Source of the DNA: Polyangia bacterium
Lineage (GTDB): Bacteria > Myxococcota_A > Polyangia > Polyangiales > Polyangiaceae
Assembly (NCBI GenBank): GCA_030430975.1
Contig: JAUIKB010000381.1
Coordinates: forward strand, 1 to 6,015
Direction: 5' to 3'
DNA: 6,015 bases
The position numbers were made by a program, and so were the translations under genes. Positions 1-6,015 of this stretch are shown here, one piece after another. The notes beneath the pieces were generated by a model. That model made no database searches. It was given only the letters and a program-made list of their open reading frames with translations, and was not told where the DNA came from. Every line of letters begins with the position of its first letter. Positions within the stretch are counted from its first letter, which is position 1.

Positions 1-141
1 CAACTGCAGCTCAAAACCGCACCCACACAGTGCGATGCTCCCGCTTGTACATTGGAGCCCCTCTCAAATCTCTGAGGGCTACAATCTTCACGAGTGAGCA
101 ATTTTCGTCCACCGACAACAGTGGTCGCAGGTTCAAAATCC

Positions 142-163
142 ACCCCCAGGTTTTACCCCCAGG
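142..163 (+). repeat. 9-bp direct repeat ACCCCCAGG separated by TTTT
   Basis: ACCCCCAGG occurs at 142-150 and again exactly at 155-163, separated by TTTT, giving a 13-bp period. The second copy runs into the AGGAGG Shine-Dalgarno-like motif. The repeat is read directly. Whether it is a binding site, a slippage product or chance cannot be told from sequence. Confidence 0.6.
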
Positions 164-228
164 AGGAGCCCTTTATGGGTAAGTCTGGTCCGCCTTTGAA
201 CATAAGAATGCGTGTTTGCGGGCCGTAA
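161..228 (+). other. Strong Shine-Dalgarno with a 17-codon open frame (possible leader peptide)
   Basis: AGGAGG at 161-166 sits 8 nt before ATG 175, which is ideal ribosome-binding geometry and better than for any other start in this window. The frame is 17 codons ending in TAA at 226-228 (peptide begins MGKSGPPLNI, ends RVCGP). It is followed by a hairpin, the tRNA-like end and a terminator-like block, an arrangement reminiscent of a leader peptide. No amino-acid run that would suggest classical attenuation is present. The frame could be spurious, since a structured RNA may contain AGGAGG by chance. Confidence 0.25.
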
Positions 229-239
229 CGGGCCATGCT

Positions 240-278
240 GGAGCGCTCGGGTGGTTTCGAATCCCGTCCGCTCCGCCA
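240..278 (+). other. tRNA-like 3' end (T-loop + acceptor + CCA), probable tRNA-Ser/tmRNA remnant or att site
   Basis: TTCGAAT at 256-262 fits the T-loop consensus TTCRANY. It is followed at exactly tRNA spacing by a 5-nt T-stem strand (263-267), a 7-nt acceptor strand CCGCTCC (268-274), discriminator G (275) and encoded CCA (276-278). G73 with this acceptor resembles bacterial tRNA-Ser. No matching 5' half (GGAGCGG, D-arm, anticodon arm) is present at the distance a 75-95 nt tRNA needs. The base before the T-loop is T, not the conserved G53, so the usual G53-C61 pair is lost. Instead GGAGCG (240-245) pairs with CGCTCC (269-274) and CGGG (248-251) with CCCG (263-266), forming an acceptor/T-arm minihelix. 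It may be a decayed tRNA, the 3' end of a tmRNA gene, or a tRNA fragment left by an integrating element. Confidence 0.5.
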
Positions 279-286
279 TCTACTCA

Positions 287-335
287 CTCAGACTTCTGAG
301 AACCCTGAGGCCCTCTTTTAAAAGGGCCCAGTTTT
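287..335 (+). terminator. Tandem hairpins ending in a T run, putative intrinsic terminator
   Basis: Two stems follow the CCA end: CTCAG-ACTT-CTGAG at 287-300 (5 bp, 4-nt loop) and GGCCCT/AGGGCC at 309-314 and 323-328 (6 bp, 8-nt AT-rich loop). A short TTTT lies at 332-335. This is where a terminator for a tRNA or tmRNA transcript is expected. The T run is short and starts three bases after the stem, so termination may be weak. Confidence 0.5.
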
Positions 336-366
336 CAAAGACCTACGCGCTCATTCGGGCGCGGTT

Positions 367-1401
367 GTGCAGATCGGAGCCAGCGCGCTGCTGTCGGGCT
401 CGGTCAGCGATGTACTCTGTGATGCGAATCGGTTCTTCGGCCTGACCGCTCAGAGCAGCGTGCACACAGGCATCGATGCGAACACCGGCATGCTCACCGC
501 GCGAAACAATATCTTCGACGCCAACGCGGCCGCATCGGTCTACGCGGCCGTCAACGCCGGTCTTCTGTCGTTGGACGGCTCGCGTGTCGACTTGCTGAAC
601 AACACCGTCTTCCGACTGAATGGCGGCGGCAGCGTGAGTCTGGACGGCGCTGTGAACCTGCGGCTGGCGAGTTCCGCCGTGAACAATCTCGTATTCGCCC
701 CCGGATCCCACGTCCCGTCCATCGACCTTTCCGGCGTGGTCGATCTCAACGGCAACCTATCCGCCGAACTGGATCCCTTCGCCGACAGCGCGGGCGCTGA
801 CCTGCGGCTCAACCTCTTGAGCAGCGCCGTCGGCGGCGGTGTCTCGGCGAACGTGGTCATCGACGTTGGTGCCGTACTGGCCGTTGCTGCGACCGGAAAC
901 GGCGGCGCAGGGACGGGTGGATCCTCAAATGGCGGCACGAGCAGTGGCGGAACCGCATCCGGCGGAAGCGGTTCCGGCGGAACCTCAAGCGGAGGTTCCT
1001 CCAGCGGCGGGGGAACCAACAGCGGTGGCTCCTCCAGCGGAGGGGGTACCAACAGCGGCGGCAATGGCACCGGCGGGGCATCGACTGGCGGCAATGGCAC
1101 CGGCGGCACAAGTGGCGGCGGGACGGGCGGTGGCGCAGGTGGCAACGGTCCCGGTTTTGGCCCCGCAATGGACGGTGCAGACGTAAGCGCCGACCCGGCA
1201 GGCATTGGAGTCGTCGGCCCCGGCATCGAGGCTGAATCACCTTCTGGCGAAGCCAATGCCGGCACGGACCTCGACGCTGGCTTCGATCCCTCTCAACAGA
1301 GCGGATGCAGCGCGGCACCTTCACGCAACTCCAAACCGAGCAGCTGGCTACTCGTCGCGGCGGCAGCAGTGGTCGCGATGGGGCGCAAGCGCCACCCCTA
1401 G
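367..1401 (+). CDS. Beta-helix surface protein with Gly/Ser linker and MYXO-CTERM-like anchor, N-terminally truncated
   Basis: The product is 344 aa if read from GTG 367; the frame is open back to 322 but holds no other start and no Shine-Dalgarno. Residues 1-175 are short alternating hydrophobic/Asn/Gly strands with recurrent NN turns (NNIF, NNTVF, NNLVF), typical of right-handed parallel beta-helix proteins. Residues 178-263 are an almost pure Gly/Ser/Thr/Asn linker, and 264-312 an acidic Gly/Ala stretch. The end has the MYXO-CTERM layout: Cys314, then a hydrophobic helix from W327 to about 338, then R340-K-R. Such tails are processed and anchored in myxobacteria. Those proteins need an N-terminal signal peptide, and none is present; the frame begins mid-helix. 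The gene therefore looks beheaded, probably by whatever brought in the tRNA-like block upstream, and may be a pseudogene. Its ligand or role is unknown. Confidence 0.7.
   Translation: MQIGASALLSGSVSDVLCDANRFFGLTAQSSVHTGIDANTGMLTARNNIFDANAAASVYAAVNAGLLSLDGSRVDLLNNTVFRLNGGGSVSLDGAVNLRLASSAVNNLVFAPGSHVPSIDLSGVVDLNGNLSAELDPFADSAGADLRLNLLSSAVGGGVSANVVIDVGAVLAVAATGNGGAGTGGSSNGGTSSGGTASGGSGSGGTSSGGSSSGGGTNSGGSSSGGGTNSGGNGTGGASTGGNGTGGTSGGGTGGGAGGNGPGFGPAMDGADVSADPAGIGVVGPGIEAESPSGEANAGTDLDAGFDPSQQSGCSAAPSRNSKPSSWLLVAAAAVVAMGRKRHP
898..1155 (+). repeat. Low-complexity Gly/Ser linker DNA with internal direct repeats
   Basis: This GGN-rich stretch encodes the linker of the beta-helix protein (residues 178-263). 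Within it, 991-1023 and 1024-1056 encode the same 11 residues (GGSSSGGGTNS) twice and match at 29 of 33 bases. All four differences are synonymous third positions. A 20-bp sequence is repeated exactly at 1057-1076 and 1087-1106. Strand slippage could change linker length in frame, since the units are multiples of 3. Confidence 0.85.
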
Positions 1402-1423
1402 TCGTGATAGGTTGTTCTGGCGG

Positions 1424-2749
1424 ATGGGAGGACGCCGGAACAAACCGCACGATGACGAAACCGAGGTCATCATTCTCAAAGCCGGTGCCGCGCCCGTCGC
1501 GACCCGGCTTCGAGTCATTGGCGCGAGCACGATGCCGTCGGAACTCGCGCTGGCCGAAGACAGCGTCGTCATCGGCACGTCAGGCGCCGCTGACCTAGTC
1601 GTCACGCACCCCAATGTTTCGCGCCGGCACCTCAAACTCACCGTCAGCGCCGACGGAATCACCGCGGAGGATCTCGGCAGCAGTAACGGCACGTACTACC
1701 TGGGTCAGCGCATCGAGCGCGTCGTGCTAGCTGTTGGCTCGCGCCTCCAACTCGCCGACGACGTGGAGCTCCTCTTGGAGCCGCTCAGCGGCGCATACCG
1801 CGCGCCGTCAACGTTCGAGGGAACGAGCTATCGCGGCCTGGTCGGCGTCTCGTCGTCCATGCGCGAGCTGTTCACTCGGCTGGAAAAACTGGAACGTTCG
1901 GACGTCACCGTACTCATTACGGGCGAGTCTGGGGTAGGCAAGGAGCTCGTCGCGCGGGCGTTGCACGATGGCTCAGAGCGCCGCAATCATCCGTACGTCG
2001 CGCTGAATTGCGGCGCCCTGGCCCCCGAAGCGATCGCCAGCGAGCTATTTGGCCACAAGAAGGGCGCCTTCACCGGCGCAACCGATGCGCGACCTGGCGC
2101 ATTCGTCTCCGCAAACGGCGGCACATTATTCCTTGACGAAATTGGTGAACTGCCGCTCACGCTCCAACCGATGCTGCTGCGCGCCCTGGAATCCGGTGAG
2201 GTCCGGGCGCTCGGCGCCGATCGCTCCTCATTAGTAGACGTGCGAGTGATCGCCGCGACCAACCGCGATCTGAAGGATGAAATCGAAGCCGGCCGATTTC
2301 GCCAGGACATCTACTTTCGGCTAGCTATCGTACAGCTCGCTGTTGCCCCGCTGCGCGAACGCATCGACGACGTGCCGATCCTGGCCGAGCACTTCGCGCG
2401 AACCGAAGGCATCGATCTGCCGCCTGCGGTTCTGGAAGCGCTCAAAGCGCGCAGCTATCCGGGCAACGTGCGCGAGCTTCGCAACACCGTGCAGGCGTTC
2501 GCCGCCCTGGGTGAGCTGCCCGCCGATCCACGCACAGATAACGCGGCCCTGCGGCGAGCGCTGCGCGGACTGATCGACCCACGCCTGCCGTTCGCAGAAC
2601 AAAAAGACCGCATCGTCGACGAATTCTCCCGGCTGTACCTGACCGCCGCACTGGAACAGACCGGCGGCAACCAAGCCGAGGCCGCGCGGCTTGCTGGACT
2701 GGACCGAACCTATCTTGGCCGGTTGTTGACGCGACTTGGCTTGAAATAG
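1424..2749 (+). CDS. FHA-domain sigma-54-dependent transcriptional activator
   Basis: This 441-aa protein is a bacterial enhancer-binding protein that uses ATP to open sigma-54 RNA polymerase promoters. Residues about 28-118 form an FHA phosphothreonine-binding domain (GTSG at 51-54, SRRH 66-69, SSNGT 86-90). The AAA+ domain follows with Walker A GESGVGKE (167-174), the sigma-54 contact loop GAFTGA (214-219), Walker B LFLDE (235-239), AATNRDL (277-283) and the arginine-finger region with R293 and R299. A Fis-type helix-turn-helix covers about 402-440. All key motifs are intact. FHA in place of a receiver domain implies input from a Ser/Thr kinase, a common design in myxobacteria. I chose ATG 1424, 22 bp after the previous stop. 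The frame stays open back to 1205, but that part lies inside the upstream gene and looks non-coding. No clear Shine-Dalgarno is seen; TTG 1412 is an alternative start. Its target is unknown; the mannosidase operon downstream is the natural candidate. Confidence 0.95.
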   Translation: MGGRRNKPHDDETEVIILKAGAAPVATRLRVIGASTMPSELALAEDSVVIGTSGAADLVVTHPNVSRRHLKLTVSADGITAEDLGSSNGTYYLGQRIERVVLAVGSRLQLADDVELLLEPLSGAYRAPSTFEGTSYRGLVGVSSSMRELFTRLEKLERSDVTVLITGESGVGKELVARALHDGSERRNHPYVALNCGALAPEAIASELFGHKKGAFTGATDARPGAFVSANGGTLFLDEIGELPLTLQPMLLRALESGEVRALGADRSSLVDVRVIAATNRDLKDEIEAGRFRQDIYFRLAIVQLAVAPLRERIDDVPILAEHFARTEGIDLPPAVLEALKARSYPGNVRELRNTVQAFAALGELPADPRTDNAALRRALRGLIDPRLPFAEQKDRIVDEFSRLYLTAALEQTGGNQAEAARLAGLDRTYLGRLLTRLGLK

Positions 2750-2872
2750 CGTTGGTTTGGGGCGTCAAAATCCATCCGCGCTCCGTGGGCCACGAGTGAG
2801 CACGCCAACTCGACCGCACGCCGCCCGATTCGCGGCTTAGCGCTCGGCGCGCGAAACCGGTACTCTTCACGC
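2750..2872. other. Intergenic region before the GH92 gene, with an inverted repeat
   Basis: This 123-bp gap separates the activator gene from the mannosidase gene and is the likely place for a promoter of the downstream operon. An inverted repeat TTCGCG (2829-2834) / CGCGAA (2850-2855) is flanked by CCG/CGG that could extend it. There is no T run, so it does not read as an intrinsic terminator. It could be an operator or a leader hairpin just upstream of the start codon. No convincing -35/-10 or -24/-12 element is seen. Confidence 0.4.
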
Positions 2873-5155
2873 ATGATGGCACCACGCGGCACGCTCAAGT
2901 CGCTGGGACTGATCGCGGTCCTGCTCACCGGATGTGGCGGCGGTGACGGTGAGGACACGAGCACAACACCCCAAGACGACCCGGTGCCCGAGCGGGTCGA
3001 CCTGTTCTCCGCTATCGACCCCATGATCGGCACTGCCGGCGTGGGGTTCGCGGTGGGTTCGACCTACCCCGGACCGACGGTGCCATTCGCGATGATCCAT
3101 CCGAGCCCCGACACGCGCACCAAGAGCGGCGCCGTCGGCTTCTATCACTGCGCCGGATACTACGCCGACGACCCGCTGATCGGTAGCTTCTCGCTTCTTC
3201 ACTTCGAAGGCACCGGCGTCCCCGACTACGGCACCATGGGGCTAATGCCTACGCTGGGCATGACCGAAGCCAAGCGAACCCAAGCCGGTCACATGCAAGC
3301 CTTCGACAAGGCTACCGAAGTCGCTCAACCCGGCTACTACGCGGCCACCCTCGACGATGGCATCCGCGTCGAGATCACTGCCGCGCGTCGCGCGGCGCTG
3401 TTCCGCTTCACGTTCCCAAACGATGACGAACCGGTGCTGGTCCTCGATCTGGCGAAAAAGCTCGAGGGCAAAATTCCCGCTGCCGACGCCAAACTCGATC
3501 CGAACGGCAGCTTCGACAGCCACGTCGAACACTTCGGCAACATGAGCGGCGGCGCAGGCGGGTACGACGTGTACACACGCGGAGTACTCGATGTGAAGCC
3601 CGCCGCCACAGGCACCTTCGACGAGGTCGGGTTAGCGCCCGGCGGTGACAACGTGAGCGGTACGCCCAGTCCGGACGGAGAAGAAGGGACGCCGCTCGGC
3701 GCATGGTTCGCCTTCCCAGCCGGTACCAAGACGGTGACGCTCAGAGTCGCGGTGAGCTTCGTCGACGCCGGCGGCGCCGCAAAGAACCTCAAAGCCGAGG
3801 CACCGGACTTCGACTTCGACTCAATGCGTCTGAACGCCGAAGCAGCTTGGCGCGACGTCACCGATAGCGTGGAGATTCACGGCGCCAGCGAGCGGGATAC
3901 GACCATGATGGCGACCGCGCTGTACCACGCCGCTCAAATGCCGACGCTCACCAGCGACGTCGACGGCCGGTTCGTCAACGCGATGGGGGACGTCGCCACA
4001 GGAAAACGCGAGCGGTTCAACGACTTCTCACTCTGGGACACCTATCGCACGCTACATCCCTGGTGGATGCTGATGGAGCACGAGCGCAACGCTGACTTTG
4101 TCGGCTCGCTAGTCGACATGGCAGACGAAGGCGGCGCCGTGCCGGTCTGGGGCATCGGGCATGGCGACTCGAAGACGATGATCGGTTCGCCGGGCGAAAT
4201 CGTGCTGGCCGAAGCCGCCCAAAAGGGCGTTCCGTTCGACGACGAGATGGCCGCCTATCAGCTCGCGCGGCGCGCTGCGTACGAGCTATCCCCAGGCCCG
4301 GTCGGGGGCCGCGACAGCGACTTGTCCGACTACCTGAAACACGGGTTCGTGCCCAAAGAAGCGAGCAACGGCTCCGTATCAAAAACCCAGGAGTACGCCA
4401 TCGCCGACGCCGCGCTCGGAGCCTGGGCGGGTCGACTGAAACAGACCAAAGACGCCGACGAGCTATCGGAACGCGGCACGAACTACGCGGCTGTTTACGA
4501 TAAGGAAACCGGCTTCTTTCGCGCAAAAACCACTGATGGCGACTTCGGACCGCCAGGCGATCCGGACCGTATGAGCGAACAGTACGTGGAGGGCAACGCC
4601 TGGCACTACCTATTCATGGTGCCGCATGACCCGGCAGGGCTGGCCGAAACGCTCGGCGGCCAGGAGACGGCGCTGAAACGGTTGCGCGACTTCTTCGTCG
4701 CTTCCAAAGATGACGTACCGCTGCTCGGGCAACGTACGCACTACTGGCAATCCAACGAGCCGAACATCAACGCACCGTTTCTGTTCGCCGCCTGGGGTCA
4801 CCCTGATGAAAGCTACGATGCCGTCGACTGGGTGATATCCCAATCCTACGGAACGGGCACCGACGGACTGCCCGGCAACGACGACGGCGGCACGATGAGC
4901 GCCTGGCTACTATTCGCTGGCGCCGGCCTGTATCCAGTATCGGGAACAGACCGCTATATCGTGTCGGTGCCCCGCTATCGGCGCATGGTTCTCAAACGCG
5001 ATGGAGGCGACCTGGTGATCGAAACCAACCGCGCTCCAGCGGCCGGACTGACGGTCGCTGCCCTCGAGCTGGACGGCCAACCTCTCAGCAAGACCACCGT
5101 CTCTCATGACGAACTAAGTGGCGCGCGCGTGTTGCGCATCGAACTCGAGCAATAG
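2873..5155 (+). CDS. Glycoside hydrolase family 92 alpha-mannosidase, lipoprotein
   Basis: The 760-aa product is a full-length GH92 enzyme. This family consists of calcium-dependent, inverting exo-acting alpha-mannosidases, many specific for alpha-1,2 links in N-glycans or yeast mannan. Residues 1-20 are a short signal peptide ending in the lipobox L-T-G-C21, so the mature protein is probably lipid-anchored outside the cytoplasm. The N-terminal beta-sandwich starts near residue 43 with DPMIGT (49-54), and carries PGPTVPFAM (66-74) and DYG (118-120). The catalytic (alpha/alpha) part has SLWDTYRT (386-393), GGAVPVWG (420-427), EGNAWHY (573-579), PHD (584-586) and PGNDDGG (667-673) followed by MSAW (675-678). 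The EGN glutamate and the NDD aspartates match the catalytic acid and base region of the family. All signature motifs are intact. Start is ATG 2873 or the adjacent ATG 2876; no clear Shine-Dalgarno is seen. Exact linkage specificity cannot be read from sequence. Confidence 0.96.
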   Translation: MMAPRGTLKSLGLIAVLLTGCGGGDGEDTSTTPQDDPVPERVDLFSAIDPMIGTAGVGFAVGSTYPGPTVPFAMIHPSPDTRTKSGAVGFYHCAGYYADDPLIGSFSLLHFEGTGVPDYGTMGLMPTLGMTEAKRTQAGHMQAFDKATEVAQPGYYAATLDDGIRVEITAARRAALFRFTFPNDDEPVLVLDLAKKLEGKIPAADAKLDPNGSFDSHVEHFGNMSGGAGGYDVYTRGVLDVKPAATGTFDEVGLAPGGDNVSGTPSPDGEEGTPLGAWFAFPAGTKTVTLRVAVSFVDAGGAAKNLKAEAPDFDFDSMRLNAEAAWRDVTDSVEIHGASERDTTMMATALYHAAQMPTLTSDVDGRFVNAMGDVATGKRERFNDFSLWDTYRTLHPWWMLMEHERNADFVGSLVDMADEGGAVPVWGIGHGDSKTMIGSPGEIVLAEAAQKGVPFDDEMAAYQLARRAAYELSPGPVGGRDSDLSDYLKHGFVPKEASNGSVSKTQEYAIADAALGAWAGRLKQTKDADELSERGTNYAAVYDKETGFFRAKTTDGDFGPPGDPDRMSEQYVEGNAWHYLFMVPHDPAGLAETLGGQETALKRLRDFFVASKDDVPLLGQRTHYWQSNEPNINAPFLFAAWGHPDESYDAVDWVISQSYGTGTDGLPGNDDGGTMSAWLLFAGAGLYPVSGTDRYIVSVPRYRRMVLKRDGGDLVIETNRAPAAGLTVAALELDGQPLSKTTVSHDELSGARVLRIELEQ

Positions 5156-5167
5156 AGCCCAAATCAT

Positions 5168-5764
5168 ATGGCTTCGTGGAACGCGCAACAGCTTTTCGCC
5201 GCAGTGATCGCTTCGGGAGCTGCTCTTGCCTGCGGGCAAACCGAGGGCTCTAGCTCCGGTGCTGGCTCCGGGGGTACGGGCTCAGGCGGCACCGCCGGCG
5301 CTCGAGATGGCGGTGACGACGCGGCTCCAGCGGATGGCAGCGCCACACCGCCGCAGCCGCTGGATTGTCCGCGCCAGTTTCGATGCGATAACTACAGCCC
5401 CCCGACCAACTGTCGGTGTGATTCGAACGCACTTGACGAACCGACGGACTGTCCCAACCCAGCGCAGTTTCGGTGTCAGTGCATCGACTTGAACACCGGG
5501 CAATCGAACGACTGTCGCTCAGGCTGGGACGGTACGAACACGATCGTTCCGGTGTGTGAGTGCGACGACGAACGGCCCCTCAAACCTGAAGACTGCCAGC
5601 ACACCGCGCAGTTTCAGTGCGAGCAGTATCAGCCGGAATACATCAGCTGCCGGTGCGACGAAAACGCGCCGAAGTCGGCCGACGAGTGCGAAGACCCGCG
5701 GTTTTGGGTGTGCGCGGAAGACATGCCGCCGGTCGGCTGCTCGTGCATCGTGCCGATCTTGTGA
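5168..5764 (+). CDS. Cys-rich putative lipoprotein with four related Cys modules
   Basis: This 198-aa protein matches no family I recognise. Residues 1-21 are a signal sequence ending in A-L-A-C22, a near-consensus lipobox with Ala instead of Leu at -3. Residues 27-43 are a Gly/Ser linker and 44-65 an Asp/Ala/Pro stretch. The rest holds 18 cysteines in four tandem modules starting near residues 67, 95, 143 and 174. The shared pattern is C, 3-6 residues with a conserved F, C, a spacer of 8-9 residues, then CxC. In module 2, a CxC immediately after the F and a long insert (105-128) add two cysteines. Such patterns suggest a disulfide-knitted exported domain, possibly ligand- or metal-binding; that is inference. 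The start lies 12 bp after the mannosidase stop, so the genes are probably co-transcribed. Its stop overlaps the next start. Export makes disulfides more likely than cytoplasmic zinc sites. Confidence 0.85.
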   Translation: MASWNAQQLFAAVIASGAALACGQTEGSSSGAGSGGTGSGGTAGARDGGDDAAPADGSATPPQPLDCPRQFRCDNYSPPTNCRCDSNALDEPTDCPNPAQFRCQCIDLNTGQSNDCRSGWDGTNTIVPVCECDDERPLKPEDCQHTAQFQCEQYQPEYISCRCDENAPKSADECEDPRFWVCAEDMPPVGCSCIVPIL

Positions 5765-6015
5765 CCGAAGCGACTGGTCAGCGACCGACGCATCTTCGCC
5801 AGGTCCGAGCGATCGCGGAGCTTTCGGATCCGACGCTTGAGCAAATCGAGCCGGACGTTCGAAGACGAATCAGCGCGCGGTGGGTAGAGCGCGCACGGCG
5901 CGAACTCGGAGCGTCACAGGCGTTCGCAGAGCTGAGCGGTCGACTCGTGCGACAGCAGGCGGATGAAACCGCGTGCTGGCTTGTCGCGAAGGCAGTCAGT
6001 GACGAGGTTCGACAC
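5761..6015 (+). CDS. Probable ferritin-like domain protein, 3' end beyond window
   Basis: The frame starts at GTG 5761, overlapping the TGA of the previous gene in a GTGA junction, and stays open for 85 codons to the window edge. It has no Shine-Dalgarno of its own, so translation is probably coupled to the Cys-rich gene. Residues 1-35 are polar. Residues 36-85 look like two amphipathic helices: one holding RWVERARRELGAS (40-52) and AFAEL (54-58), the second ending in DEVRH (81-85). E82-x-x-H85 is the ExxH iron-ligand motif of ferritin-like proteins, and the layout resembles ferritin-like proteins I recall from myxobacteria. The second ExxH-bearing half is not visible, so the assignment is moderate. 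A role in iron or redox chemistry is inference only. Confidence 0.7.
   Translation, partial: MTEATGQRPTHLRQVRAIAELSDPTLEQIEPDVRRRISARWVERARRELGASQAFAELSGRLVRQQADETACWLVAKAVSDEVRH

Larger units (their letters stand above)
1..239. other. Non-coding, hairpin-rich leader region; no gene recognised
   Basis: No convincing protein gene is visible on either strand, and base composition is less G+C-rich than the rest of the window. A frame on the + strand is open from position 3 to a TAA at 180-182, but its product resembles nothing I know and it has no start inside the window. Hairpins can be drawn at 18-34 (5 bp, CGCAC/GTGCG), 56-80 (7 bp with one bulged C), 106-127 (CCAC/GTGG plus CG/CG) and 221-234 (GGCCG, TAA loop). 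This density of short stems, ending in a tRNA-like 3' end at 240-278, would fit the 3' part of a structured RNA such as tmRNA whose 5' end lies left of the window. I could not identify a tag reading frame with a proper stop, so this stays a hypothesis. Confidence 0.35.

Overview
The window looks like accessory chromosome of a myxobacterium or a close relative (Myxococcota). The coding part is G+C-rich. It has a C-terminal Cys + hydrophobic helix + basic-tail anchor of the MYXO-CTERM kind, two lipoprotein-type secreted proteins, Gly/Ser-rich linkers after secretion or anchor signals, and an FHA-domain sigma-54 activator. These traits are common together in that group. No taxonomic marker gene is present, so this placement is an inference. 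All genes read on the + strand.

Positions 1-345 hold no convincing gene and are visibly poorer in G+C. They contain several short hairpins, a 9-bp direct repeat, a strong Shine-Dalgarno followed by a 17-codon frame, and a tRNA-like 3' end (T-loop motif, acceptor strand, GCCA) at 240-278. Two hairpins and a short T run (287-335) follow. This looks like the 3' part of a class II tRNA or tmRNA gene, a decayed copy, or an attachment-site remnant, with its terminator. Directly after it begins a beta-helix surface protein (367-1401) that lacks a signal peptide and an N-terminus. The junction therefore looks like a rearrangement or integration boundary.

From 1424 to 2749 lies a complete FHA-AAA+-Fis sigma-54 enhancer-binding protein. 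After a 123-bp gap comes a lipoprotein alpha-mannosidase of glycoside hydrolase family 92 (2873-5155). It is followed 12 bp later by a small Cys-rich lipoprotein with four related Cys modules (5168-5764). A GTG-initiated frame then overlaps that stop codon by 4 bp and runs off the window end (5761-6015). Its last residues carry an ExxH motif typical of ferritin-like four-helix proteins.

The last three genes are spaced like one operon: an exported mannosidase, an exported Cys-rich protein and a probable ferritin-like protein. The sigma-54 activator just upstream could control them, but no good -24/-12 promoter is visible in the gap. The most notable points are the tRNA-like/terminator block against a beheaded surface gene, and the Cys-rich lipoprotein translationally coupled to a ferritin-like protein.
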